Positions 16,923 through 25,850 of a DNA stretch of 64,000 nt are shown here, piece after piece; positions within the stretch are counted from its first letter, which is position 1; the number at the start of each line of letters is the position of its first letter. The DNA lies in assembly GCA_022768065.1 (NCBI GenBank), contig JALELS010000009.1:1-64000 (forward strand), written 5' to 3'. The position numbers and the translations under genes were made by a program. The notes under the pieces are model-generated. The model had not been told where the DNA came from. It did no database searches and saw nothing but the letters and a program-made list of their open reading frames with translations. The stretch is from Ruminococcus sp. (GTDB lineage Bacteria; Bacillota; Clostridia; Oscillospirales; Acutalibacteraceae).

Positions 16923-17837
16923 TTATTTTTTTATTTCGGCAACCAAGCTGTCGATTTTTTTCGCAAGAGCCTTTATTTTCGGGTCGTCCGTTCTTACCGG
17001 CAGCATAGGAAGCCTCGGAATACCGCAGTCTATACCGTATCTGAGAGTCATAACCGCTTTGCACGCACCGTACAGCGAGCCGAATGATAAAAGCTCATAA
17101 ATACAGTCGTTTATCTTTGTCTGCAGTTTTCTTGCGTTTTCAATATCGCCGTTTTCTATAAGCCTTGTAAGCTCAAGATAAAGTTCGGGCATAGTGCCGT
17201 ATGTACCGCCTATACCTGCCGTTGCCCCCATAAGCCGCCCTGCAAGCAGCTGCTCGTCGGGACCGTTGAATATGACGAAATCGGGTCCGGCTATTTTTCT
17301 GAATCTCTCTGTTTGGCAGGTGCTCTCGGAGGAATTTTTAATTCCTATAACCTTTTCTTTTTTAGCCATTTTTTCAAAGAGTTCAAATGATAAATCGTAT
17401 CCCGTAAGCTGCGGAATGTTGTATATGAAAAACGGAAGATTTGACGCTTCCATTATTGTGTCCCAGTGCTTTTCTATGGAGGCCTCCGAGAGTCTGTAAT
17501 ATACGCTCGGAACAGCCGAAACGGCAGAGACGCCTATTTTTTCGGCGTGGCGCGCCAAAATGCACGCCTCCTTTGTGGAAGCGGCGCCGACGTGCACTAT
17601 AACGGCCATATCATCTCCCGCCGCTTCTTTAACGGCTGAAGCTACTTCCATTCTCTCTTCGGTGCTCAGCAAAAATCCCTCTCCCGTGGAGCCGCAGGCA
17701 TATATTCCGTTTACGCCGAGCTGCTTGTATTTTGTTACGAGGGCTTTTATCGCGTCTGTGTTTATATTGTCATTTTCGTCATATATTGCGTTTAAAGCGC
17801 AAAAAATCCCACGATAAATCGAAGTATCGTATTTCAT
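16923..17837 (-). CDS. nanA: N-acetylneuraminate lyase
   Basis: 304 aa DapA/NanA-superfamily aldolase. The Schiff-base fold motifs are present: GSTGEGFLLS (about 48-57), YNIPQLTGYDLS with the catalytic Tyr, and the lysine in VIGIKNSSES. The GSTGEGFLLS wording plus the neighbouring nanE and nanK favour N-acetylneuraminate lyase (sialic acid to ManNAc plus pyruvate) over dihydrodipicolinate synthase. ATG 17837 has a GGAGTGATGTT site. It is divergent from nanE across a 140-base AT-rich region, which probably holds both promoters. No sialidase or sialic-acid transporter is in the window. Confidence 0.9.
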   Translation of the reverse strand: MKYDTSIYRGIFCALNAIYDENDNINTDAIKALVTKYKQLGVNGIYACGSTGEGFLLSTEERMEVASAVKEAAGDDMAVIVHVGAASTKEACILARHAEKIGVSAVSAVPSVYYRLSEASIEKHWDTIMEASNLPFFIYNIPQLTGYDLSFELFEKMAKKEKVIGIKNSSESTCQTERFRKIAGPDFVIFNGPDEQLLAGRLMGATAGIGGTYGTMPELYLELTRLIENGDIENARKLQTKINDCIYELLSFGSLYGACKAVMTLRYGIDCGIPRLPMLPVRTDDPKIKALAKKIDSLVAEIKK

Positions 17838-17977
17838 AACATCACTCCAAGAAGTATTTTCATATATTATATTACCGTACAGCGGCTAAAACAATGCTTT
17901 TTTGATTTGGTATTGTAATTTTTTCAAATGAGAAATATAATATAGTAAATTTGAATTTTTACAAGGGATGACAAGAC

Positions 17978-18676
17978 TTGACCAACAGTGAAGTTCTGAA
18001 AAAAATAAAAGGCGGACTTATAGTCTCATGTCAGGCGCTGAGCACAGAACCGCTTTGTGACCCGTACATAATGTCTATGATGGCGTACGCGGCAAAAGAG
18101 GGCGGCGCGGTCGGCATACGCGCCAACACGACAGTCGATATAAAAGCGATAAAAAAGAAGGTCGATTTGCCCATCATCGGTATAATCAAAAAAGATTATG
18201 ATGGCAGCGATGTCTATATAACTCCCACCGAAAAAGAGGTGGATGAGCTGGTGAGCGAGGGCGTCGATATTATAGCGGTTGACGCAACAAATCGTATGCG
18301 CCCCGGAAACATAACATTTGAGGAATTTTTTAAGAATATACGCCGCAAATATCCAAAGCAGCTTTTTATGGCGGATACCTCCTGCTTTGAAGAGGGAAAA
18401 AAGGCTTTGGAACTCGGCTGTGACCTTTTGGGCACTACGATGTGCGGTTATACCGAATATACAAAGGGTCACCCGTTGCCGGCTCTCGACCTTATCAAGC
18501 GGTATAAAACGGAACTCGGCGCAAAGGTAGTTGCCGAGGGCGGCATATGGTCTCCCGAGCAGCTGAAAGAAGCATATAAAAGCGGCGCTTATACCGCCGT
18601 TATCGGTACAGCCATAACAAGACCGAGAGATATTACAAGACGGTTTGTAAATGCTCTCGAAGAGTCCGATAAATAA
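17978..18676 (+). CDS. nanE: N-acetylmannosamine-6-phosphate 2-epimerase
   Basis: 232 aa NanE TIM-barrel enzyme converting ManNAc-6-P to GlcNAc-6-P. Typical motifs: KGGLIVSCQALSTEPL at the N-terminus, GAVGIRANT, PIIGIIKKDYDGSDVYITPT, VDATNRMRP and VAEGGIWSPEQ. The start is TTG 17978 (TNSEVLKKIKGGL); the nearby ATG 17968 is out of frame and soon stopped. AAGGG lies about 11 bases upstream. nanK follows 17 bases later, so the two form the plus-strand half of a divergent sialic-acid catabolic locus. Confidence 0.92.
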   Translation: MTNSEVLKKIKGGLIVSCQALSTEPLCDPYIMSMMAYAAKEGGAVGIRANTTVDIKAIKKKVDLPIIGIIKKDYDGSDVYITPTEKEVDELVSEGVDIIAVDATNRMRPGNITFEEFFKNIRRKYPKQLFMADTSCFEEGKKALELGCDLLGTTMCGYTEYTKGHPLPALDLIKRYKTELGAKVVAEGGIWSPEQLKEAYKSGAYTAVIGTAITRPRDITRRFVNALEESDK

Positions 18677-18693
18677 AACGCGAAAGGGCAAAA

Positions 18694-19599
18694 ATGAAAA
18701 TCTTAGCTATTGATATAGGCGGAACAGCCATTAAATACGGTGTGGTAGACGGAAATTACAATGTCTGTGAATTTTATGAGATACCCTCCGAAGCAAAACT
18801 CGGCGGCGAGCATCTTATGCTTAAAGTGCTCAGCATTGTAGGCACATATTACGGCAGCGTTGACTGCGTCGGAATCAGCACCGCAGGGCAGGTAAATTCA
18901 AAAGAGGGCAGAATAATTTTCGCAAACGAGAGTATTCCCCACTATACCGGTACCGAAATCAAAAAAATGATAACCGATAAATTCGACATTCCCGTGGTAG
19001 TGGAAAATGATGTAAACTCTGCCGCAACGGCTGAAGCGGTATTCGGCAGCGGTAAGGGCACAAGTGACTTTCTTTGCCTTACTTACGGCACGGGCGTCGG
19101 CGGAGCGGTTTGGCTCGACGGCAAGCTCTATACGGGTCACGATTTCTCGGCAGGCGAATTCGGGCATATAGTTACACATACGGGCGGTATGCGCTGCAAC
19201 TGCGGAAATAACGGCTGTTATGAGATGTACGCTTCCACTTCGGCTCTTGTCAGAATGGTTAAGGACGGCACCGGAAAAGAACTCACGGGGCGCGAAATTT
19301 TTGAGCCGCAAAATTTTCACAATACAGCCATAAGAGCGATAATAGACAATTGGATTGACGAAATAGTAGGCGGATTGTCCACGCTTATTTTTATCTTTAA
19401 TCCAGCGGTAATTATCCTCGGCGGCGGCATTATGAATGAGGATTACATAATATCCGAGATAGATAAGCGTATTCATACAAAAGACATCAGAAGCTTCAAA
19501 TCGGTAAAAATCAAAAGAGCTATGCTCAAAAACCGCGCGGGAATGCTCGGAGCGGCATATCTTGCCAAGAAAAATTTTGAGTCTCGGCAAAAAAATTAA
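18694..19599 (+). CDS. nanK: N-acetylmannosamine kinase (ROK family)
   Basis: 301 aa ROK-family sugar kinase. N-terminal phosphate-binding DIGGTAIKYG, the ROK signature region with GTGVGGAVWLDGKLYTG, catalytic-base region VVENDVNSAATAE, and zinc motif CNCGNNGCYE (C-x-C-G-x-x-G-C). Placement directly after nanE and opposite nanA makes ManNAc kinase the best assignment, completing Neu5Ac to GlcNAc-6-P; a general ROK glucokinase cannot be excluded from motifs alone. Its 3' end overlaps the convergent DUF4363 gene by four bases, with no separate terminator seen. Confidence 0.85.
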   Translation: MKILAIDIGGTAIKYGVVDGNYNVCEFYEIPSEAKLGGEHLMLKVLSIVGTYYGSVDCVGISTAGQVNSKEGRIIFANESIPHYTGTEIKKMITDKFDIPVVVENDVNSAATAEAVFGSGKGTSDFLCLTYGTGVGGAVWLDGKLYTGHDFSAGEFGHIVTHTGGMRCNCGNNGCYEMYASTSALVRMVKDGTGKELTGREIFEPQNFHNTAIRAIIDNWIDEIVGGLSTLIFIFNPAVIILGGGIMNEDYIISEIDKRIHTKDIRSFKSVKIKRAMLKNRAGMLGAAYLAKKNFESRQKN

Positions 19600-19976
19600 A
19601 AAATATTTCCGAACGAGGGCGTTTCCGTTTCTTCTATATGCTCGAAACGGTAGACGCTCTCGTGGCATTTTTCGATAAGCTCTTCGTAATCTTTATCTGC
19701 GCTGAGCTGTCGTATCTGCTTCATAAGCATCATAAGTTCATCCATTTCGCTGTGATTGGTGTAAACGCCGAGCAGCGGATTTTTTTTATCCCATTCTTTT
19801 TCGGCATTCGCGCATTTGCTTTCGGTTTCGCCGGCGTCCTCCTTTTCGGCTGCCTCTATAATTTCGTTTACCGACTCTTTCATATCGCGGCATATAAATT
19901 TAAGATTTATAAATCCGCCCACGGAAAGAGCAATTCCCGTTATCAGCAGGCACACGGCGATTGTAAGCCTTTTCAT
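19596..19976 (-). CDS. DUF4363-family membrane-anchored protein
   Basis: 126 aa. One N-terminal membrane helix (LTIAVCLLITGIALSVGGFI) followed by a helical, Glu/Lys-rich external domain (SVNEIIEAAEKEDAGETE...WDKKNPLLGVYTNHSEMDEL), the pattern of DUF4363 proteins of Clostridia. It overlaps the stop of the upstream YetF gene by four bases, so the two are co-translated; this pairing is common in spore formers. Function unknown. Confidence 0.8.
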   Translation of the reverse strand: MKRLTIAVCLLITGIALSVGGFINLKFICRDMKESVNEIIEAAEKEDAGETESKCANAEKEWDKKNPLLGVYTNHSEMDELMMLMKQIRQLSADKDYEELIEKCHESVYRFEHIEETETPSFGNIF

Positions 19977-20650
19977 TTCTTTTCGTCCTTTTTAAATATA
20001 TTCATATTGCCGTCCTTATCAAGCGTCATCAGCATTACTTCGCTCTCTTTAAGATGCTTCTTTTTAAGGATGGCTTTTATTTTGTCGCTGTCTGTATTAC
20101 ATTCGCCGAAATCCGTCTTGACAATTTTGCCGTCGCTTATCACAATGCACGGAAGCGAGCTTTTTGGCGGATGTATTTTAAGGTCCTCTTTTGTCGCAGG
20201 CAGCTTTTCCTCCTTTTGCAGTACGCTCAATGTGCCGTCTGTCTCAACTATGGCGTACTGTACTTCGGAAATATCAAAAATATCTTTTTTCCTGAGGGCC
20301 TCGATAAGGTCGTCGGTCGTGAACCTAAGTTCTTTCAGCTGCTTGGTATTCAGCTTGCCGTCACTTATTACAACTACGGGGTTTCCCTGCATTGCGGAGC
20401 GGAATTTTACGCTTTTCATACCGATGAAAGATACAAGCATTTCAAATCCCGTTAGCACAAAAACAGGTATCAGAGTGTTTATAAGCGGAATTTCCGTGTC
20501 CTGCATCGGTATTACGATTATCTCCGACAGAAGTATCGTAATTACAAGCTCGGCAGGCTGTAATTCGCCTATCTGACGTTTTCCGAGAATACGCATCGTA
20601 AAAATTATAAGAATATAGAGTATTAAAGTGCGAAACAGAGTTATAAGCAT
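19973..20650 (-). CDS. YetF-like DUF421 membrane protein
   Basis: About 225 aa YetF/DUF421 protein: three N-terminal membrane helices (TLFRTLILYILIIFTMRILGKRQIGELQPAELVITILLSE carries the family signature), then cytoplasmic domains with GNPVVVISDGKLNTKQLKELRFTTDDLIEALR and a C-terminal repeat of the same design. Members influence spore properties in some bacilli, but the mechanism is unknown. ATG 20650 preceded by GGTGGGTG is preferred to GTG 20662. It is divergent from the gerA-type gene with only about 80 bases between, so their promoters overlap. Confidence 0.85.
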   Translation of the reverse strand: MLITLFRTLILYILIIFTMRILGKRQIGELQPAELVITILLSEIIVIPMQDTEIPLINTLIPVFVLTGFEMLVSFIGMKSVKFRSAMQGNPVVVISDGKLNTKQLKELRFTTDDLIEALRKKDIFDISEVQYAIVETDGTLSVLQKEEKLPATKEDLKIHPPKSSLPCIVISDGKIVKTDFGECNTDSDKIKAILKKKHLKESEVMLMTLDKDGNMNIFKKDEKK

Positions 20651-20729
20651 AATTTCACCCACCGTTATGTTGTCCCTTTTTTACCGAATATAAACTTTTC
20701 TTTCGGAAATAACATAAAAGGTGATGAAA

Positions 20730-22235
20730 ATGAGTAAGTGGTTTAAAAAAGAAGTAAAGAAAATAACCGACCCCGTTGATTTCGGGACAGCCGAAAAAAC
20801 TCCGGTGTCGAAAAACATCACCGAGAATATAATCGGTTTAAAGAGTCGGTTCGGAAACAGCTTTGATATATTGTATAAAGAAATATCACTTAAGGGCAAC
20901 AAGGCTCTTTTTGTTATGGATGACGGTATGTGCAATAATATGCAGGTGATATGCCAGGTTATAGGCCCTGTTATGTTTGCACCCGATATGCCCAAAGAGC
21001 CGTCTAAGCAGGCGGACTATATCCGCGACAGGGTAACCACGGGAGCCGACCAGTCGCAGACATACGATTTGGACGAAGCCATAACCGACGTATTGTCGGG
21101 TCTTATAGTCCTTTTTATCGACGGAGTTGATTTTTGTCTTGAATTCGGTGTGCAAGGCTTCCCGAAACGAAGTATAGACGACGCACAGACCGAGGTGCAG
21201 GAAAGAGGCTCGCATGAGGGCTTTACCGAGAGCTTTAAAGACAATGTGGCTCTTTTGCGCCGCAGGGTTCGTTCACCGATAATGAAATGCGAGACGCTGA
21301 CTGTGGGCAAAACAAGCAAAACGAGAATTTGCGTCTGCTATATGTCCGACCGAGCGTCCCCGGAAACGGTAGATAATGTCAAGGCACGTCTTAAAAAGGC
21401 AAAAATCGATATGGTACTCGGCAGCGGATACATTTCTCCGTTCCTCGATACCCAAAACACTTCGTTCTTTTCGGGAGTCGGAACTACCGAACGTCCCGAT
21501 GTCGCCTGTGCCGAAATGGCGGAGGGCAGAGTGGTACTGCTTACGGACGGCACTCCGTTTGCGCTTATTGTGCCGTATTTGTTTGTCGAGAATTTTCAGT
21601 CCATGGACGACTACAATTACCGTCCGTATTATGCCGTATTTATAAGGGCGCTGAAATTCATATCTTTTTTGATAAGCGTGTTTTTTCCGGGGATATATGT
21701 TGCGGTATGCACCTTCCATCAGGAGGTTTTGCCGTCGTCTATGCTGTATGATATGGCGGTACAGGAGAGCATGACGCCGTTCCCCGTTATGGTAGAGGCT
21801 ATCTTTATTCACTTTTTATACGAGGTTATGCGCGAAGCGGGACTTCGTATGCCAAAGGCAGTAGGGCACGCTGTGAGCATAGTCGGGGCTCTTGTAATCG
21901 GCGACGCCGCCGTAACCGCAGGGCTTATAGCCGCGCCTATGATTATAGTTGTCGCCATGACCGCTATAAGCTCGTTTGTGGTTTCCCAGCTTTATCAGCC
22001 GGTTTCGGTACTGAGATTTTTGTTTATGATAATAGGCGGTATAACGGGCTTTTACGGCATAGTTCTCGGCTTCGGCGTCTTGCTTGTGAATATCTGCGCG
22101 ATAAATCCGTACGGAGTGCCGTATACTTCGTCAATATCTCCGTTTACTCCCGGCTCCGTCAGGGATACCGTATTAAGGCTCGGCTGGCGCAGGCTCGGTA
22201 GGCGTGAGCTCAATATCGGTAAGATGAAGAGGTAA
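20730..22235 (+). CDS. GerA-family spore germinant receptor A subunit
   Basis: About 501 aa GerA/SpoVAF-family protein. A large N-terminal hydrophilic domain (to about residue 300, with GSGYISPFLDT and the downstream TTERPDVACAEMAEGRVVLLTDGTPFALIVPYLFVENFQS typical of the family) precedes membrane helices (SFLISVFFPGIYVAVCTFH...), and a C-terminal tail. It acts in the spore inner membrane as the ion-channel-like subunit that responds to nutrients. ATG 20730 with AAAAGGTGATG upstream is preferred over GTG 20721. First gene of gerA-gerB-gerC; only three bases separate it from gerB. Confidence 0.92.
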   Translation: MSKWFKKEVKKITDPVDFGTAEKTPVSKNITENIIGLKSRFGNSFDILYKEISLKGNKALFVMDDGMCNNMQVICQVIGPVMFAPDMPKEPSKQADYIRDRVTTGADQSQTYDLDEAITDVLSGLIVLFIDGVDFCLEFGVQGFPKRSIDDAQTEVQERGSHEGFTESFKDNVALLRRRVRSPIMKCETLTVGKTSKTRICVCYMSDRASPETVDNVKARLKKAKIDMVLGSGYISPFLDTQNTSFFSGVGTTERPDVACAEMAEGRVVLLTDGTPFALIVPYLFVENFQSMDDYNYRPYYAVFIRALKFISFLISVFFPGIYVAVCTFHQEVLPSSMLYDMAVQESMTPFPVMVEAIFIHFLYEVMREAGLRMPKAVGHAVSIVGALVIGDAAVTAGLIAAPMIIVVAMTAISSFVVSQLYQPVSVLRFLFMIIGGITGFYGIVLGFGVLLVNICAINPYGVPYTSSISPFTPGSVRDTVLRLGWRRLGRRELNIGKMKR

Positions 22236-22238
22236 TAT

Positions 22239-23324
22239 ATGAATCTTAAAGCAAAAATAAGTTCGGGACAGTTTTTTTCACTGCTGCTTTTGTCAAGGTT
22301 TATATCCGTGCTCACATATTCGCCGATATATAATGCGGGTCTCAGCTCTTCCGACTATCTTGCCGCGGGAATTATCGGTATGGCGATAGTGTTGTTTTCG
22401 TGTCTGCCGCTGTTGCTGATATATAAAAATAACGATAGCCGCAGCGTTCTCGACATAGCGTACGAGGTTTCGCCGCTTTATTCAAAGATAATATCCGTCT
22501 TTTATATGCTGTTGTTTTTCTTTTATGCCTTTTCAACTCTTTCGAGGCTAGACCTGTTTTCGGGAACGGTAATTTTTCATGAGACAGATACCAAGGTGTT
22601 TGTGGTGCTTTCGGTGCTTCTTGCCTGCTACGCCGCATATCTCGGACTTGAGGCGCTCGGAAGAGCCGGCGCCGTTTCGCTTTTGGTCTTTTCGGTTTCA
22701 TTTATTTTCATAATTGTAACAATGCTCTCAAAGCTCGACCTAAATAACTTTTCACCGCTTTTTTATGACGGACCGAAAGAGGTGATATCGGCAGGCTGGA
22801 CTATGGCGGCAAGAACCATTGAGCCGGCAGCCGCGGCGGTACTCCTGCCGAGGGTGAGCGGAAACAAAAAGAGGGGCTTTTTTGTTTGGTTCTTTACGTT
22901 GACGGCGTTTTTGGAAATAGTGTTTTTCTTCGTCTTTTCGGGGCTCGGGGATTATGCCATGACGCAGCTTTTCCCTATACAGTCCATAGCAGTATTGTCG
23001 GAATTCAGCGTTTTTCAGCGCATAGACGTAATACTCACGGGCGTTTGGATACTCTCCGCCTTTATCAAAATCAGCTTTATGCTCTATCTTTCGTCGTATA
23101 TAGCATGCCGCGCGGTTTCGGTGAAATATAAAAAGATATATATTTTTGCTTTCGGAGCGGCTGCCGTAATATTACAGCTTTTAGTATCAAAAAATGTGAC
23201 GGGATTTTTTATTTCCACAAGCAGCGACGTAAGGAACGTGCTGTTTCTTGTTGTTGTGGTATTTATACCGCTTTTGACGTTCCTTCTCGGCAAATTTAAA
23301 AGAAAGGAACAACGCAAAATATGA
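22239..23324 (+). CDS. GerB-family spore germinant receptor B subunit
   Basis: 361 aa, about ten membrane helices, GerB/endospore germination permease family (APC superfamily), the germinant-binding subunit of the receptor. N-terminal KISSGQFFSLLLLSRFISVLTYSP and LDLFSGTVIFHETDTKVF fit the family. ATG 22239 follows the gerA stop by three bases, with AAGATGAAGAGG as ribosome site. Its stop overlaps the gerC start (ATGA, four bases). Nutrient specificity (amino acid or other) cannot be read from sequence. Confidence 0.9.
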   Translation: MNLKAKISSGQFFSLLLLSRFISVLTYSPIYNAGLSSSDYLAAGIIGMAIVLFSCLPLLLIYKNNDSRSVLDIAYEVSPLYSKIISVFYMLLFFFYAFSTLSRLDLFSGTVIFHETDTKVFVVLSVLLACYAAYLGLEALGRAGAVSLLVFSVSFIFIIVTMLSKLDLNNFSPLFYDGPKEVISAGWTMAARTIEPAAAAVLLPRVSGNKKRGFFVWFFTLTAFLEIVFFFVFSGLGDYAMTQLFPIQSIAVLSEFSVFQRIDVILTGVWILSAFIKISFMLYLSSYIACRAVSVKYKKIYIFAFGAAAVILQLLVSKNVTGFFISTSSDVRNVLFLVVVVFIPLLTFLLGKFKRKEQRKI

Positions 23325-24502
23325 AAAAAATTGCCGCGCTGTTTTTGACAGTTGTTGTGATATTCACATTTTCTTCGTGTGCTTCGACAGACCTCGAGCT
23401 TAAAAACCGCATAATTGTGGAGGCAATAGGTATAGACTATTGCGATATCGGAGTGCGCGTGACCGTGCAGTTTTTAAATACCGACCAGTCAAGCAATCCG
23501 AATAACGGCGGTCCGCCCGACGATATAGTAAAGAATATGACAATAGACTCGCAAAACATCTCATCTGCAATTCAGAGTATATCAAAGTCTCTCGGCAAGC
23601 TGCCTATGATGTCGCAGAACCGTGTTATTATTTTCGGAAATGAGGCGGCAAAGGCAGGCGTCGGCGAAACGCTCGACTATTTTGTGCGAAATTCCGATAA
23701 CCGCGCCACCGTCTATGTCGCCGTGGCGGAAGATACCGCACAGCAGGTACTGTGCGCCGAAATGGGACAGTGGGTCATTCCGGCAAAGGAACTGTCAAAT
23801 GTGCTTTCCTCGTCAAAATATAATTCCGTAACGGCAGAGAGAGCCTTTTATCAGTTCGTGAACGGAGTTACCGATAAGACCGCTTCGGCATTTCTTCCGA
23901 TAATCGCAGTGGAGCAAAAGGATAAAAACGACGGTGAGGGCGAGAACAGTCAAAAAAACGATGCGGAACCGGTTGTCAGGGGAGCGGCGCTGTTTAACGG
24001 CGATAAGATGGAAAATGTTTTGCCGCAGGATAATATTCCGGCGCTTTTGATGCTGTGTAAGGATTTCGGCAAGGGGTCGCTTACGGCGGTGCTCGACGAC
24101 GGAACGCGTGTCGGCGTGGTGCTGACAAAATCCAAAACGAAAATAAAAACGTCCGTGGTCAACGGGCGTCCGAATTTTGATATTTTTGTCAGCTGCGTTG
24201 CGGATTGTACCGAGACGTCAAAAATTATGAACGAGACGTTCACTCCCGAGGTTGCCGAAAATATAAAAACCGCCTCCGAAAAGGCCGTCCGAGAGAACAT
24301 TGACGAAACCATAAAAAAATGCTTTATCGAATTTAACAAAGACCCGTTCGGATTTGACAAGAGAGTAAAAAGGGCGGACGCAGGATACTATAAAACCGAA
24401 TCCGGTGATTGGCAGAGCGTCCTGCAAAAAGCGCAATACAGTATAACCGTGACCGTAAAGCTTCGCCGTGCCGGAGACGAAAATATGGTTCCGCACAGTT
24501 GA
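23321..24502 (+). CDS. Ger(x)C-family germinant receptor lipoprotein
   Basis: 393 aa GerC-type lipoprotein. Signal peptide with lipobox FSSC (MKKIAALFLTVVVIFTFSSCAS, Cys20), then the three-domain Ger(x)C body: DLELKNRIIVEAIGIDY at the start, SQNRVIIFGNEAAKAGVGETLDYFVRNSDNR in the middle, and a C-terminal KVKIKTSVVNG-type beta domain with TSEKAVRENIDETIKKC. It sits on the outer face of the spore inner membrane and is required for receptor function. Last gene of the operon. No gerD is nearby. Confidence 0.92.
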   Translation: MKKIAALFLTVVVIFTFSSCASTDLELKNRIIVEAIGIDYCDIGVRVTVQFLNTDQSSNPNNGGPPDDIVKNMTIDSQNISSAIQSISKSLGKLPMMSQNRVIIFGNEAAKAGVGETLDYFVRNSDNRATVYVAVAEDTAQQVLCAEMGQWVIPAKELSNVLSSSKYNSVTAERAFYQFVNGVTDKTASAFLPIIAVEQKDKNDGEGENSQKNDAEPVVRGAALFNGDKMENVLPQDNIPALLMLCKDFGKGSLTAVLDDGTRVGVVLTKSKTKIKTSVVNGRPNFDIFVSCVADCTETSKIMNETFTPEVAENIKTASEKAVRENIDETIKKCFIEFNKDPFGFDKRVKRADAGYYKTESGDWQSVLQKAQYSITVTVKLRRAGDENMVPHS

Positions 24503-24533
24503 CAGAGTAATGAAACAACGGTAAAATTAAATT

Positions 24534-24836
24534 ATGAATACTTTTGATAAAATATATGAGCAAGTAAAGAAAATACCGTACGGCAGAGTGGCAACCTACG
24601 GGCAGATTGCGCTTCTCGCCGGCAATCCACACTGGTCGCGCGTAGTCGGGTACGCTCTTCACGTAAATCCCGACCCCGAAAATGTGCGCTGTTACCGCGT
24701 CGTAAACAGGTTCGGCGAAGTCTCAAAAGCATTTGCTTTCGGCGGCGAAAACGAGCAGATAAAGCTTCTCCGCGCGGAGGGCGTCGAGGTTGATGAAAAC
24801 GGCAGAGTGGATTTGAAAAAATACGGTATGATATGA
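24534..24836 (+). CDS. MGMT-like DNA-binding protein with altered PCHR motif
   Basis: 100 aa, only the DNA-binding/active-site domain of O6-alkylguanine-DNA alkyltransferases (no N-terminal domain). GRVATYGQIALLAGNPHWSRVVGYAL holds the helix-turn-helix and arginine finger. The acceptor motif, normally PCHRV, reads RCYRV (Cys53 kept, Pro and His changed). The histidine normally activates the cysteine, so activity may be weak or lost and the protein may work like an alkyltransferase-like (ATL) lesion sensor, though ATLs replace the Cys itself. Monocistronic, 31 bases after gerC, ended by the terminator at 24849. Confidence 0.82.
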   Translation: MNTFDKIYEQVKKIPYGRVATYGQIALLAGNPHWSRVVGYALHVNPDPENVRCYRVVNRFGEVSKAFAFGGENEQIKLLRAEGVEVDENGRVDLKKYGMI

Positions 24837-24848
24837 CAACAAAAGAAC

Positions 24849-24879
24849 GCGGGCACCCGTATCGGCGCCCGCATTTTTT
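24849..24879. terminator. Terminator between MGMT-like and AraC genes
   Basis: GCGGGC...GCCCGC hairpin with T-run to the right, between convergent genes; it overlaps the last codon region of the AraC gene. Confidence 0.85.
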
Positions 24880-25735
24880 ATGCCTGTTTTGATTTTCTGA
24901 ATTGCTTCGGAGTTTGACCTTTATATTTTTTAAATGTTTTCACAAAATAGCTGAGGTCGTTATATCCGCAGTTGAGGGCTATGTCGGTAACGAGATCGTC
25001 CGTGTATAAAAGCTGTTCCGACGCACACTCTATCCTGTAATAATTCAGGTATTCAATCGGCGTTTTGCCCGTCATCTCCGAAAAAAATCTGCAAAAATAT
25101 TTCGGCGACATATCGGCGGCGTTCGCAAGGTCGCCGAGGGTGAGCTGATTCATATACTCCTCGCGTATTATTTTCAGCGAGCTTTTCAATTGCCGTATTC
25201 TTTTAAGGCTTTTATACGTCTCATCGTCGCTGACCTTATATCGGTGATTACCGAGTATTTGCCCCATAAGCTCAAATAAAAGCCCCTGTATTATAAATTC
25301 ATAACCCTTTTTTTCTTCTATAAAGGTGTCAAACAGTCTGTTTGCGGTTTTGTATTCTTCGCTGTCCGCAGCGAAAAAATCATCGAGAATTACGCGGTGG
25401 CTCTGCACATCGTCTATATCCTTTTTGCCTGCGGAACAGCCGCGCAGAAATTCGTTCAGGTCAAAGTCGAGACATTCGTAAACGCAGTCAACGGGCATTC
25501 CGCCGTGCAATACCCCGTCGCACACAAGCACTACGCCGCTGTTTTCGGTGAGGTTTAAGGTTTCCTCGTTGAGCGACAGAATAAGGCTGCCCTTTAAAAC
25601 TCTTATAAGCTCGTAATCCATATGCCAATGAAAAGGCATTTGATAGCGCGGATGCTCTTTTGTAACGTGATGCAGCTCTATGGGAAAGTCAAAAGTGCCG
25701 CGCGATTTTTTCTCCTGAAACTCACCGAAATTCAT
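24878..25735 (-). CDS. AraC-family transcriptional regulator
   Basis: 285 aa. N-terminal cupin-like sensor domain ([38 protein letters not shown]) and C-terminal double helix-turn-helix (about 185-283: [48 protein letters not shown]...[29 protein letters not shown]). It is divergent from fucI with about 115 bases between, so it most likely senses fucose or a fucose metabolite and controls the fuc operon and itself. The shared region is extremely AT-rich and no operator can be defined by eye. Confidence 0.9.
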   Translation of the reverse strand: MNFGEFQEKKSRGTFDFPIELHHVTKEHPRYQMPFHWHMDYELIRVLKGSLILSLNEETLNLTENSGVVLVCDGVLHGGMPVDCVYECLDFDLNEFLRGCSAGKKDIDDVQSHRVILDDFFAADSEEYKTANRLFDTFIEEKKGYEFIIQGLLFELMGQILGNHRYKVSDDETYKSLKRIRQLKSSLKIIREEYMNQLTLGDLANAADMSPKYFCRFFSEMTGKTPIEYLNYYRIECASEQLLYTDDLVTDIALNCGYNDLSYFVKTFKKYKGQTPKQFRKSKQA

Positions 25736-25850
25736 AATTTACCTCAAAAGTGAAAATTGTTATATTTTTTATTTATTATACTACAAGAATTTATATAAAG
25801 ACAACATTATAATTAAAAATATATTGATTTTTTATAAACGGGAGGAAATT

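Noticed and set aside
18898-19668. Long minus-strand ORF opposite nanK (256 aa)
   Set aside because: Shadow of nanK; no family motif and no ribosome site, while nanK has clear ROK motifs.
19638-20576. Long plus-strand ORF (312 aa) opposite DUF4363/YetF
   Set aside because: Shadow with low-complexity Phe/Ser composition; the minus-strand genes match known families.
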